A DNA stretch of 64,000 nt, taken from assembly GCA_045562535.1 (NCBI GenBank), contig JBJKVP010000001.1, positions 33,732 through 97,731 of the forward strand. Direction: 5' to 3'. Position 1 is the stretch's first letter, and each line of letters begins with the position of its first letter. The stretch is from UBA6926 sp045562535 (GTDB lineage Bacteria > Chloroflexota > Dehalococcoidia > UBA6926). The position numbers were made by a program, and so were the translations under genes. Shown piece by piece: positions 35,885 through 44,817 of the stretch. Under the pieces are notes generated by a model, which saw only the letters and a list, made by a program, of their open reading frames with translations, did no database searches and was not told the origin of the DNA.

Positions 35885-38110
35885 CTAACTATAAAATTCT
35901 TCGTATACTTTCTCTGATGTTATAGGCAAAGTACGCACTCTGACACCCACAGCATCCTCAATGGCATTCGCTATAGCAGGAGCAATCATAATATTAGTGT
36001 GCTCTCCTATACCCCGAACCTTATAAGGCCCATCACCAACGTCCGATTCCAATATAATTGTGTCTAACGGAGGAATATCTTGAGCGCTTGGGAGTTTCAT
36101 ATCTGCAAAAGACGGATTTGAAACCCTACCACTTTCATCATATGCAGTTTCGGTCATTACAGCTTCTCCAAATCCATACACAATTCCACCTTCAACTTGA
36201 CCATGAAAAGCGACAGGATTGATAACCGTACCAGTCTCATGTACAGCAGTTAACTTTGTAACGGTAAATCGCCCAGTCTCCGTATCAACCTCAACTTCAG
36301 CAATATGCGTACCAAATGAAGTGTAAGGGCTAGTGGATTCATTTATTTCAGAGCGTCCAATAACGGGTTCCCCAAACCGTTTCACAATCTCTGATATTTC
36401 TATTTTCTCTGCATTAGTTGTGTTGGTTAATTGGCCTGAAGAAATATCTATACTCTCCTCATTCCATCCATAAAATTCTGCAGCCAATCTTCTCAGTTGA
36501 GATTTTCCATCGGAAGCAGCTTCATAGCCAGCAATCGTTGTTACTCTTGCCCCTCTACTACCACCAACTCCATTCAACGGTCCTTCGCTGTTGGCGCGGA
36601 AGGGGGAAACTTCTATTTTATCCATATCTATACCAAGTTCTTCTGCGACAACTTGAGCAATTAGAGCAATAGTTCCGCCACCTGTATCAAATGTGGAAAA
36701 TTCAACAGACACATCTCCAGCATCACCAAAAATAACTGAAGCAGAAGCTGCTCCTCCTCCTTGACTGTGATGCCCTACCGCTATGCCTCTACCCACGTTT
36801 TTGGGTTTCACATTAAAATAGCCGGAAGCTTTTGCAGCTTCCGTTATAGTTTCTTCAACCCTTAAAGCCTCGAAAGAACTATCATTCATCAGAGGTTCGC
36901 CCTCATGAATCACGTTCTTAATTCGAAAATCATAAGGGTCCATACCAATAGCACGAGCACAAGCATCCATATGGGATTCGCCTGCCCAAAGACCTTGGGG
37001 CATACCTGGGGCTCTAGCAAAACCACAAGGAACCAGATTAGCATATGTCTGGATCACAGTAAGTTTCACATTATCTACTTTATAAGGACCACCCATCTCT
37101 AAAACACCTCTTAACCCACCGGGAACCGGAGCGTAAGATGCATATGCGCCAACTGCCAAATATGCTTTAGCTTCCCAGGCAGTAATCGTACCGTCCTTTT
37201 TTATGCCTGCTTTTATAGTGATTTCTGAGGGGTGGCGAGGATTCGATGCCATAAGTTCTTCGGAATAATCCATAACAAACTTTACTGGACGACCTGTTTG
37301 TTTTGCCATTAAATATGCTATATATGCGCCATTAGAATCGGTTTTTCCACCAAAAGATCCGCCTATGTAAGAGGTGTTTATCTGTATTTTTTCCTCTGGA
37401 ATATCCATTACTCTTGCAAGCTCTCCAAGATTTGCCATAGGGAGCTGGCAAGACATCCATATCTGAACGTCACCATCGTCATCAATATCTACTAAACAAG
37501 AATGTGGCTCTAGATAAGCCTGATGCTGGTGCGGTGTTGTATACGTGTGTTCAAGCACAATATCAGCCTCTGCAAACCCAGTAGATACATCCCCTCGATC
37601 TCTCTCTAAATTCACTAGGACATTTGTAGCAACATCTGGCGGATCTTTGACTCCTAAGTATTGATCGAAATCTGGATGTAATATCGTTGCTCCAGGTTCT
37701 GCTGCATCTTTCGCACTTAGTACAGGAATAAGCTCCTCATATTGAACATCAATCAGACTTAGGGCTTTTTCTGCAATATCTGGGTCATCAGCTAAAACCG
37801 CTGCAACCCTATCTCCCACATATAAAACAGTATCCCAACACAACACTGGCTCATCTTTATAGGTACCTCTGCCATGCCTTACGTTCTCAACATCTCTTCC
37901 GGTTAATACAAGATGTACACCTTCCAAGGATTCAGCCTCCGAAGTATCAACGTTTACTATCTTTGCATGTGCAAATGGGCTCCTAAGAAATTTACACCAC
38001 AACATATCTGGTAAAGTACGATCAAGACCATATACGCCTCTTCCAGTGACTTTATCGGGTCCATCCGACCTCTGAGCAAGTTGCCCAACAACATTATATT
38101 TGGAACTCAT
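35885..38110 (-). CDS. Xanthine dehydrogenase/CoxL-type molybdopterin-binding subunit
   Basis: A 741-residue molybdenum hydroxylase large subunit. RSDGPDKVTGRGVYGLD and LRSPFAHAKIV open the first domain. HQHQAYLEPHSC, GGSFGGKTDSNGAY, GFARAPGMPQG, GVGGSRGARV and GIGEHTNIMIAPAIANAIED (with the catalytic Glu) line the cofactor site. It would hydroxylate a heterocycle or aldehyde with water as oxygen source. The usual FAD and 2Fe-2S subunits are not adjacent, so electrons must pass through partners coded elsewhere. The CO dehydrogenase active-site loop AYRCSFR is not present. Confidence 0.9.
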   Translation of the reverse strand: MSSKYNVVGQLAQRSDGPDKVTGRGVYGLDRTLPDMLWCKFLRSPFAHAKIVNVDTSEAESLEGVHLVLTGRDVENVRHGRGTYKDEPVLCWDTVLYVGDRVAAVLADDPDIAEKALSLIDVQYEELIPVLSAKDAAEPGATILHPDFDQYLGVKDPPDVATNVLVNLERDRGDVSTGFAEADIVLEHTYTTPHQHQAYLEPHSCLVDIDDDGDVQIWMSCQLPMANLGELARVMDIPEEKIQINTSYIGGSFGGKTDSNGAYIAYLMAKQTGRPVKFVMDYSEELMASNPRHPSEITIKAGIKKDGTITAWEAKAYLAVGAYASYAPVPGGLRGVLEMGGPYKVDNVKLTVIQTYANLVPCGFARAPGMPQGLWAGESHMDACARAIGMDPYDFRIKNVIHEGEPLMNDSSFEALRVEETITEAAKASGYFNVKPKNVGRGIAVGHHSQGGGAASASVIFGDAGDVSVEFSTFDTGGGTIALIAQVVAEELGIDMDKIEVSPFRANSEGPLNGVGGSRGARVTTIAGYEAASDGKSQLRRLAAEFYGWNEESIDISSGQLTNTTNAEKIEISEIVKRFGEPVIGRSEINESTSPYTSFGTHIAEVEVDTETGRFTVTKLTAVHETGTVINPVAFHGQVEGGIVYGFGEAVMTETAYDESGRVSNPSFADMKLPSAQDIPPLDTIILESDVGDGPYKVRGIGEHTNIMIAPAIANAIEDAVGVRVRTLPITSEKVYEEFYS

Positions 38111-38183
38111 TGCACCCCTCCATTCAAACCATCATATAACAATTTAATAAACAAACCACCGTACGAATCAAGTGCTTTATAGA

Positions 38184-39299
38184 TTATACATTCAAGTTGA
38201 GCTTGAGTTGAATCGGATTCTCAACACCATCACCATCCAGGACTTCTTCAGAAGCAAGGTTAGAAACTCCAAAACCAATTAGTCGCAAACTGGTCTCCGC
38301 ACCTATTTGACGATAAAATAAATTTCTTGCCTGGTCATGAATAATGTCTATCTCGTTAGTCGGTCGGTCAAACGATGATTGTCTCGTAAAAGTGCGAAAA
38401 TCGCCTAACCGAAATTTAATTTTTATAGTCCGTGCAAAAAGGTTTTTTTCATTCAATTTCCCAACGACATCAGAAACCAGTCTTGCCAAAATACCTAAAA
38501 GTTCCTCTGGATCACTAATATCAGTATTCATGGTCGTCTCTGCACTAATTGATTTTCTATCCCTACGAGATTCTATTTTTCTATGATCAATTCCTAGCGC
38601 AATATTCTGTAAGTGAATACCTCTCTTTCCGAACTTAGAAATCAACCAATCACGATCTGCTGAAGCAAGTTCAGAAATCATTTGGATATTCTTCTCTCCC
38701 AATATTGACTGAGTCGCCGGCCCAACACCAGAAATCAACCCAATCCGGAGTGGCCCCATAAATTTCGTCTCATCTCCAACTGGAACCAGGAGAATACCGT
38801 TTGGCTTAGCTACTTGCGAAGCGATTTTAGCTACACTTTTATTCGTGCCTCCCCCTATGGTGATATTTAAACCTGTAGTTTCCAGGACTTTTCTTTTAAG
38901 ATCAGAAGCCGCCTTAATTTTTTGAGACCAACGCATTCTGTCTGAAATATCTATATATGCCTCATCCAAAGATAACTGTTCAAGATCATTTGAAATGAGT
39001 CTGAAACAATCCATGACAAGGGTTGATAATTCCCGGTACCTTTCAAATCTTGAATCAACTCGTATAATCTTGGTACTTAGTTTCATAGCAGACCGCATGG
39101 GCATTGCAGACCGAGCACCAAGTTTCCGAGCCTCATAAGATGCAGCCGCTACGACACCTCTCTTATCTGGAGAGCCGCCTACCACAACAGGTTTTCCCCG
39201 CAATCGAGGATTATCTAATTGTTCAACAGAAGCAAAGAATGCGTCTAAATCCCCATGAAAAAAATATTGTTGATTACTAGATCTCTCTATACCAATCAT
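38184..39299 (-). CDS. dinB: DNA polymerase IV (Y family)
   Basis: A 371-residue translesion polymerase. FFHGDLDAFFASVEQLDNP and LSLDEAYIDIS supply the metal-binding acidic residues. The segment VVVGGSPDKRGVVAAASYEARKLG is typical DinB, and NKSVAKIASQVAKPNG belongs to the palm/thumb. The last residues (IQLKLNL) resemble a clamp-binding peptide. It lies between the molybdoenzyme and an MFS gene on the same strand with gaps of 73 and 44 bases. No LexA-like box was recognised upstream. Confidence 0.94.
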   Translation of the reverse strand: MIGIERSSNQQYFFHGDLDAFFASVEQLDNPRLRGKPVVVGGSPDKRGVVAAASYEARKLGARSAMPMRSAMKLSTKIIRVDSRFERYRELSTLVMDCFRLISNDLEQLSLDEAYIDISDRMRWSQKIKAASDLKRKVLETTGLNITIGGGTNKSVAKIASQVAKPNGILLVPVGDETKFMGPLRIGLISGVGPATQSILGEKNIQMISELASADRDWLISKFGKRGIHLQNIALGIDHRKIESRRDRKSISAETTMNTDISDPEELLGILARLVSDVVGKLNEKNLFARTIKIKFRLGDFRTFTRQSSFDRPTNEIDIIHDQARNLFYRQIGAETSLRLIGFGVSNLASEEVLDGDGVENPIQLKLNLNV

Positions 39300-39343
39300 A
39301 CAATTCTATCCTTAGCCAATAGTTCCATTAAGATAGAACTATT

Positions 39344-40600
39344 TTAAATAAGCTGTTTAGAATATTGCGGCTTTTTTATAGTGAGAATAAGGAATACTGA
39401 AATAACCATTGGCAATAAAACTATGAAAAGAGGCAAATGATAATCGCCAGTTCGGTCATACATCCATCCAACAAATATCGGAGAAATAATGCCGCCGATC
39501 GCTGAAATACCCATTTGCATACCCATTAGCCGACCAAAAACCCCTCTTCCCCAATATTCTCCCTGCAAAGATAGTCTCGCTGGCGTGGTACCGCCCCAAC
39601 CAGCTCCATGGAAAAAACTATATCCTAATGCCCAATAAAAATTAGTAGTGGTTAGAAAAAATATGCTACCAACAATCTGCAAAACGAATGCTCCTGCTAG
39701 CACTAGGCGTTTATCTACAATATCAGACAAAAATCCTGCCCCTATCCTCCCAGGGATTCCACCAAGGCCCCATGCCAAAACAACTAGGCCTGCCATTGCA
39801 GTAGTTAGTCCAAAAGTTTCTAAAGCGGGAATTTGAAAAATCACTAAAGCCGAGAACCCTAGCTGTTGTAAACCTAGAATCCAAACGTATTGCCAGTAAG
39901 CTCGAGACCACAAAATCTGTTTGAATGTTCCAGGAATATTTTCTCCAATATCGCTCGGGTCCTGAGGAGAACTCCCAGGCAAAATAACTTCACCATCTGG
40001 GAGAAGACCATGGTCTTCCGGTTTCGTCTTCATGACTAATGAAACGGGTATACAAAACACCCACATACCCACTCCAATTATGAATAGAGTTTCTCGCCAT
40101 CCGATTACCTCTACACCCCAAACAATTGCAGCAACGATGATTCCGGCAAACGACGGACCCAAAAATAACATCCCTAAAGCACGACCTCGTTTTTTTATAA
40201 ACCAATTGGAAACCGCTGTACTAACTACTAAAAATGACCCAGCTCCTAAGCCCAACGCAACCACAAAAAATGCGAGATAAAATTGAAGAAGATTCTGTAT
40301 GAAAGAGAGGCCAATGAAGCCACTGCCTCCAATTAAGAATCCAAGAACTAAAAGTACCTTAGGGTTAACTTTATCTACAAGAATCCCAATAAATGGGCTC
40401 ATTAAACCAGCTTCAGCCCTTTGTATTGAAACCGCACCAGCTATCAATGCTTTACTGCCACCCGCGACGGCTTCAGATATCGGATTAACAAAAGCAGTAA
40501 ATCCGAAAAAACCAACACCCGTTGTGTACATCATCAACAGAAAGCCGGAACCAACCATCCACCACCCATGGAACAGTTTTTTAGTCTCTGGTGTAACCAT
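39344..40600 (-). CDS. MFS transporter, monocarboxylate/oxalate-formate type
   Basis: A 418-residue protein with about 12 membrane segments. It begins LFHGWWMVGSGFLLMMYTTG, a start common to MFS members related to OxlT and monocarboxylate porters, and has the GILVDKVNPK loop between helices 2 and 3 and RGRALGMLF later. It probably imports organic acids, but substrate cannot be fixed. It is an independent gene: 27 bases separate it from the ABC permease gene. Confidence 0.87.
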   Translation of the reverse strand: MVTPETKKLFHGWWMVGSGFLLMMYTTGVGFFGFTAFVNPISEAVAGGSKALIAGAVSIQRAEAGLMSPFIGILVDKVNPKVLLVLGFLIGGSGFIGLSFIQNLLQFYLAFFVVALGLGAGSFLVVSTAVSNWFIKKRGRALGMLFLGPSFAGIIVAAIVWGVEVIGWRETLFIIGVGMWVFCIPVSLVMKTKPEDHGLLPDGEVILPGSSPQDPSDIGENIPGTFKQILWSRAYWQYVWILGLQQLGFSALVIFQIPALETFGLTTAMAGLVVLAWGLGGIPGRIGAGFLSDIVDKRLVLAGAFVLQIVGSIFFLTTTNFYWALGYSFFHGAGWGGTTPARLSLQGEYWGRGVFGRLMGMQMGISAIGGIISPIFVGWMYDRTGDYHLPLFIVLLPMVISVFLILTIKKPQYSKQLI

Positions 40601-40627
40601 ATTGTCCTTGTGTTATCCAAATATTAA

Positions 40628-41446
40628 TCAATGGATATCTCTCCTAGGCAACATTAAAATAGCTAAAACAAGAAAAATGACGATACTAGAACACATTATG
40701 AGCCAAGGGGTCAGAAGAATACCATCAACCAATGAATTCCAATCAGCGTCAGCATAGTAACCATTATAATAATAGACAAAAGATAGATATTTGACCTGCC
40801 CTAACCATTCAACGAATCCAGCTAAAGAGCTAATTAAATAACCTACCAAAAATACTCCGAAACCAACGGTGTACGCAACGCCTCTTGTTCCCCAAGCAGC
40901 ACTAACAAAAAACGTTAAAGAAGCCAAGGACATGGCAAGCACCCAAACATTCAAACCGTTTTGAAATAAGATAAATGGAGATATATCCATATCAAACAAT
41001 GCTGCAGAGATAATGAGCGTAACAACAAAACTTAAAGTTAGTAAAAGCAAATTCATAGCAATACCAATAAATCTTGCGACAACAAATATATCTCTTTTTA
41101 TTGGTAGAGATAACATCAATTCTATTGTTCGACTATATTCTTCTCCAGCTATAGACCCAACCGCGAGTCTACATCCATATACAACAAATATTGCTGGGGC
41201 CATAATTCCGAATAGTTCTAACGATAAATAACCACTGGCGCTAGCCAATCCAGCACCTGGGTCGCCCATAAACGCGATCATCTCCGGCGGGAATGACGCC
41301 ATGTATTCATCCATTAGAGCACCCTGTTCCTTTATAGTCGGGTAGAACGCACATAATAAGAAAGTGATAAAAGAGATTCCTAGCGACCAGAATAATAAAC
41401 TTCGTGACTCTCTTATTAAATCGTATTTCACCAATTTAATGAGCAT
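40628..41446 (-). CDS. ABC-2 type transporter permease
   Basis: A 272-residue protein with six hydrophobic segments (one at about residues 15-38, and five from about 70 to the C-terminus). It begins LIKLVKYDLIRESRSLLFWSLG, a form common in ABC-2 permeases, and contains AGEEYSRTIELMLSLPIKRD, the signature cytoplasmic loop. It abuts the ATPase gene with no spacing (41446/41447), so the two form an exporter. Cargo unknown; drug, lipid or peptide export are all possible. Confidence 0.88.
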   Translation of the reverse strand: MLIKLVKYDLIRESRSLLFWSLGISFITFLLCAFYPTIKEQGALMDEYMASFPPEMIAFMGDPGAGLASASGYLSLELFGIMAPAIFVVYGCRLAVGSIAGEEYSRTIELMLSLPIKRDIFVVARFIGIAMNLLLLTLSFVVTLIISAALFDMDISPFILFQNGLNVWVLAMSLASLTFFVSAAWGTRGVAYTVGFGVFLVGYLISSLAGFVEWLGQVKYLSFVYYYNGYYADADWNSLVDGILLTPWLIMCSSIVIFLVLAILMLPRRDIH

Positions 41447-42337
41447 CTAATTTCCATTATCCTGGTAATATTCAAGAAAAATCTCGTCCAAATTAGGTTC
41501 TCTAGTAACAATGTTTAGAACTGAATATTTTGAGGCAGCCTTAATAATTCCATTGAAATCACCCCTTATATCGGCAGTCAAAATACGCTCTTTCAAAACA
41601 ATATTCTCAATACCAGTTATGTCATTAAATTCTTTTTCTGAAGGAGCGATTTCAAATTCGATCTCTATTTGGCGCACAGCCCTGCTCTTGATATCTCCCA
41701 TGGTTTCAAGATCAACCAATCTCCCAACATTAAGAATACCAACTCGGTCGCATAGCTCTTCAACCTCAGAAAGCACGTGAGACGACAGAAAAACGGTAGT
41801 TCCATTCTCCCTCAGTTCTTTGATGATTTCATTAAATTCCAGTTGCATTAACGGGTCTAATCCAGACGTAGGCTCATCTAAAACAAGAACGGGTGGCTTA
41901 AGCATTAATGCTCTTATCAGCGCGATTTTTTGACGGTTTCCTCGGGAAAGAGTTGATATTTTCCTGGATAAATCGCAATCGAGTCTCTCAGATAATTCCA
42001 TCCTGAAACTACTCGAGTCAACGTTATAAATACTATCAACAAAATTCAGCACTTGGTCACCTGTTGACCGATCATAAAAAACCGGATCGCTAGGAACATA
42101 ACCAATTTGAGATCGGGTAAATTTAGACTCCGTCACGGAGTTTTTTCCTTCAACGGTAATAACTCCAGAGGAAGGTCTGATAAAATCCATCATGCATCTG
42201 ATAGTCGTAGTCTTACCAGAGCCATTCGGTCCCAAATACCCAAAAATTTCGCCCGGCTCTATTTCTAGTGAAACATTATCCACTGCAAGAACAGGGCCGT
42301 AATACTTAGTTAAATTATCAAATTTGACTATTGACAC
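41447..42337 (-). CDS. ABC transporter ATP-binding protein
   Basis: A 296-residue ATPase with Walker A GPNGSGKTTT, signature LSRGNRQKIALIRAL (an R in place of the usual G in LSGGQ), Walker B VLVLDEPTSGLDP and switch His in FLSSHVLSE. A C-terminal extension of about 80 residues is typical of DrrA/CcmA-like exporters. It is first in a two-gene operon with the permease and is divergent from the aminotransferase gene over 129 bases. Confidence 0.93.
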   Translation of the reverse strand: MSIVKFDNLTKYYGPVLAVDNVSLEIEPGEIFGYLGPNGSGKTTTIRCMMDFIRPSSGVITVEGKNSVTESKFTRSQIGYVPSDPVFYDRSTGDQVLNFVDSIYNVDSSSFRMELSERLDCDLSRKISTLSRGNRQKIALIRALMLKPPVLVLDEPTSGLDPLMQLEFNEIIKELRENGTTVFLSSHVLSEVEELCDRVGILNVGRLVDLETMGDIKSRAVRQIEIEFEIAPSEKEFNDITGIENIVLKERILTADIRGDFNGIIKAASKYSVLNIVTREPNLDEIFLEYYQDNGN

Positions 42338-42466
42338 TTATAGGACCCTCCAAAGGTTGCACCCATAGGACCATAGAGACGATAATACCAACTATTCAAG
42401 GAAAATGATATGCAACCACTGAGTGATAAGAAACATCCCAGATTTATAGTTTAAGAAAGGGAGATC

Positions 42467-43663
42467 ATGAACAAAAATAATGATTTCGCTCACTTAGTTT
42501 CTCGGCGCGGAAACCTAGAGCACCCTTGGAGTACCGTCACCCCTCCTCCAGAAGGGTTGATATCCTTTACCGGAGGTATCCCAGATCCAGCGACATTGCC
42601 TCTAGAGGAATTAAGTGTTGCTGCAAAAAAGACTTTTTCAAATCGAGGGGTGGATTCGTTACAATACGCCGGAAGCGCTGGTGACATAAGATTACGTTCA
42701 CTAATCGCAGAACGTATTACTAGTATTCAAGAGGTCCAATCATCTCCTGAAAACGTTGTGCTTACCAATGGCTCATCACAAGCATTAGACATAGTATGTG
42801 CAGCCTTTATAGACGAGGGAGATGTAGTCTTATCAGAAACCCCTACTTTTACCGGCTCGCTATGGACCATGAGATCACATGGTGCGCAAATCTTTCCAAT
42901 AAATATAGGGAAAGACGGTTTCGATACCTCAAGTTTAGAAAGCAGCTTAGAAGACCTTAAAGCAGAAGGGGTAACAGCGAAATTTATTTACCTTACGCCT
43001 GATTTTCAAAACCCCACAGGGATTAGAATGGATCTTACCACTAGAAAAAAAATCGTAGGGTTAGCAAGGCAATACGGTACCTTTATAGTGGAAGATACTG
43101 CATATTCTGAATTAGTTTTAGATGGCCCTAGTCTACCTAGCCTGTTTTCACTTGGTCCAGATTCAGTTGTCCAAATGAGCACTTTCTCAAAAATTATAGG
43201 GCCTGGATTACGACTAGGCTGGCTAACGGGGGCGCCCCCAATTGTTCATTCATCTACTTGGGCGCGAACCGATATGGGATCAAGTGTAACGACATCAAAC
43301 ATAGTAGCTCAGTTTATTGAGGATGGATTTCTTGACCCACACATAAACAAAATGAAAAATGTCTACAGAAATAAAAGGGACACCTTTGACCGAGTTTTAA
43401 ATGAAATGCTACACGGGATCGTATCATGGAACACTCCAGAAGGAGGTTTCTTCTTCTGGCTTACTGCAAACGAAAACGTCGATGTGAAACTCCTATTGGA
43501 AGAAGCTAGAAATTCAGGAATTGCTTTCGCACCTGGTTTTAGATTTAATGTTGAATCAGATACTCCCTCACAAGGAATTCGCCTGGCATTTAGCGAAGTT
43601 TCCACAGAAAACATACCTGAAGGCATATCAAGGTTATCAAAAGCAATTCAAAAATTTACTTAA
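42467..43663 (+). CDS. PLP-dependent class I/II aminotransferase (LysN/MocR-like)
   Basis: A 398-residue fold-type I aminotransferase. FTGGIPDPATLPLEEL and TNGSSQALDIVC precede the substrate region. LTPDFQNPTGIRM contains the conserved Asn-Pro. VEDTAYSEL gives the ring Asp and STFSKIIGPGLRLGW holds the PLP Lys. It is the stand-alone form related to 2-aminoadipate aminotransferases and the aminotransferase half of MocR regulators; no DNA-binding domain is present. The ATG follows GGGAG. Convergent with trmI by eight bases. Confidence 0.9.
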   Translation: MNKNNDFAHLVSRRGNLEHPWSTVTPPPEGLISFTGGIPDPATLPLEELSVAAKKTFSNRGVDSLQYAGSAGDIRLRSLIAERITSIQEVQSSPENVVLTNGSSQALDIVCAAFIDEGDVVLSETPTFTGSLWTMRSHGAQIFPINIGKDGFDTSSLESSLEDLKAEGVTAKFIYLTPDFQNPTGIRMDLTTRKKIVGLARQYGTFIVEDTAYSELVLDGPSLPSLFSLGPDSVVQMSTFSKIIGPGLRLGWLTGAPPIVHSSTWARTDMGSSVTTSNIVAQFIEDGFLDPHINKMKNVYRNKRDTFDRVLNEMLHGIVSWNTPEGGFFFWLTANENVDVKLLLEEARNSGIAFAPGFRFNVESDTPSQGIRLAFSEVSTENIPEGISRLSKAIQKFT

Positions 43664-43671
43664 AGAAAACG

Positions 43672-44475
43672 TTATCCTTGTGAAATTCGCCTTGCAGTTG
43701 TAATGAAACCTGTATGCCCGACCATTCTATGGCTGGGACGCAAACTATTCTTCGCTCCTTCCCAAGGTCTATGAATCAATTCAAATTGCTCTATTAAACC
43801 AAACCCAGGACAAGCATCTAAGCTTTCCCAGACTCGATGGAGTTGTAAGGTTGTAGGAACATAACTAACCAAAATACCTCCCGGTCTTAGAGAGGTTTCT
43901 GCATGCGGTATTACTTCCCATGGCTCCGGCAGATCCAATACAATTCGATCCACATCTTGTTCGTTAATTCCTTGGTAAATGTCATTCTGTTGAAGTGTCA
44001 ATTGTGCCCTGTTAAGGCGCTCAAATTTAAGGAGGTTATTCTTAGCAATCTCCAGAAAGTCCTCTCTTACTTCATAAGAAAAAATATGTCCGTGATCACC
44101 AACTGCTTGTAATAAAGCCATCGTTAATGCCGCTGAACCAGTTCCCGCTTCAACAACTCTACTCCCAGGGTAAATATCTCCGTAGGCTAAGATTGCACCA
44201 ATATCTTTTGTATATATAGGTGTGGGTCCTCTCTGCATCATGACAGAATACTCAGAAAGGGTCGGACGCACCGCCAAAAAAACCGATCCTTTCGACGATT
44301 TTATATTAGTGCCTTCCTGTGCCCCGATTATATCGTCATGCTCAATAAATCCAGAATGGCTATGAAATTGCTCAGCAGGCGTTAGAGTCAGTAGATATCG
44401 TCGATCTTTACGGTCTACCAATAAGCATAGGTCTCCCACTAAGAATCTATATTGGGTTTCATTTAACAAATCCAT
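43672..44475 (-). CDS. trmI: tRNA (adenine-58-N1)-methyltransferase
   Basis: A 267-residue class I methyltransferase that makes m1A58 in the tRNA T-loop. RGPTPIYTKDIGAILAYGDI, VVEAGTGSAALTMALLQAVG (motif I), FSYEVREDFLEIA, LDLPEPWEVI (motif IV) and ILVSYVPTTLQ match TrmI. I place the start at ATG 44475 (MDLLNETQYRF). A GTG at 44544 is in frame but lies inside the 5S rRNA gene, so the extra 23 residues are an artefact. The ribosome site is weak, leaving a GTG at 44487 possible. Confidence 0.88.
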   Translation of the reverse strand: MDLLNETQYRFLVGDLCLLVDRKDRRYLLTLTPAEQFHSHSGFIEHDDIIGAQEGTNIKSSKGSVFLAVRPTLSEYSVMMQRGPTPIYTKDIGAILAYGDIYPGSRVVEAGTGSAALTMALLQAVGDHGHIFSYEVREDFLEIAKNNLLKFERLNRAQLTLQQNDIYQGINEQDVDRIVLDLPEPWEVIPHAETSLRPGGILVSYVPTTLQLHRVWESLDACPGFGLIEQFELIHRPWEGAKNSLRPSHRMVGHTGFITTARRISQG

Positions 44476-44510
44476 AGTTAGAGCCACTTCAATTGCGCTT
44501 TTATTGGAAA

Positions 44511-44520
44511 TAAAAAAAAG
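44511..44520 (-). terminator. Oligo-T run behind the 5S rRNA gene
   Basis: On the minus strand eight consecutive T follow one base after the 5S terminal helix (GCCGAGGC then T8). A short GCC...GGC hairpin at the very 3' end, or the 5S helix I itself, could act with it as intrinsic terminator. It also separates the 5S transcript from trmI. Confidence 0.5.
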
Positions 44521-44521
44521 C

Positions 44522-44638
44522 CTCGGCGGCGACCTATTTTCCACAGAGGATTGCTCCTCCAGTATCGTCGGCGCTGAGATGTTTCACTTCCGTGTTCGGG
44601 ATGGGAACGGGTGGTCCAATCTCGCTAGAGTCACCGAG
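44522..44638 (-). rRNA. rrf: 5S ribosomal RNA (solitary)
   Basis: The minus strand reads as a typical bacterial 5S rRNA of about 117 bases. Near the 5' end come CTCGGTGACTCTAGCGAG and then CCACCCGTTCCCATCCCGAA. CACGGAAGTGAAACATCTCA, AGCGCCGACGATACTGG and AGGTCGCCGCCGAG follow at the 3' end. Helix I pairs CTCGGTG with CGCCGAG. No 16S or 23S gene is within reach (trmI lies downstream, a VWA gene divergent upstream), so it is unlinked from those genes, at least here. The ends are accurate to one or two bases. Confidence 0.95.
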
Positions 44639-44649
44639 ACAATGGGTAA

Positions 44650-44655
44650 ATTATA
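44650..44655 (-). promoter_or_regulatory. -10 box of the 5S rRNA promoter
   Basis: The minus strand carries a perfect TATAAT ending 11 bases before the first base of mature 5S rRNA. That distance would place transcription start near or just before the mature 5' end. No good -35 element is visible (best is TAGATT at 17 bases). Confidence 0.55.
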
Positions 44656-44817
44656 ACACCGAAATAAACTAGAATCTAGAAACCTAACTAACAAAAAAAG
44701 AGATTGCAGTTAACGTTGCGAGAGTAAGTTGATCAGCGTATCATGACGTCAGGTTTCCATGATGCTTACGCTCATGACACTCATGGGTAATGGGATGTAC
44801 CTAATAGGGAAGGTTTT

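Noticed and set aside
40299..40757. 152-residue open frame antisense to the MFS gene and the permease end
   Set aside because: Spans the junction of two confident genes and has no family signature.
44476..44544. N-terminal extension of TrmI reaching a GTG
   Set aside because: It runs through the oligo-T terminator into the 5S rRNA gene.
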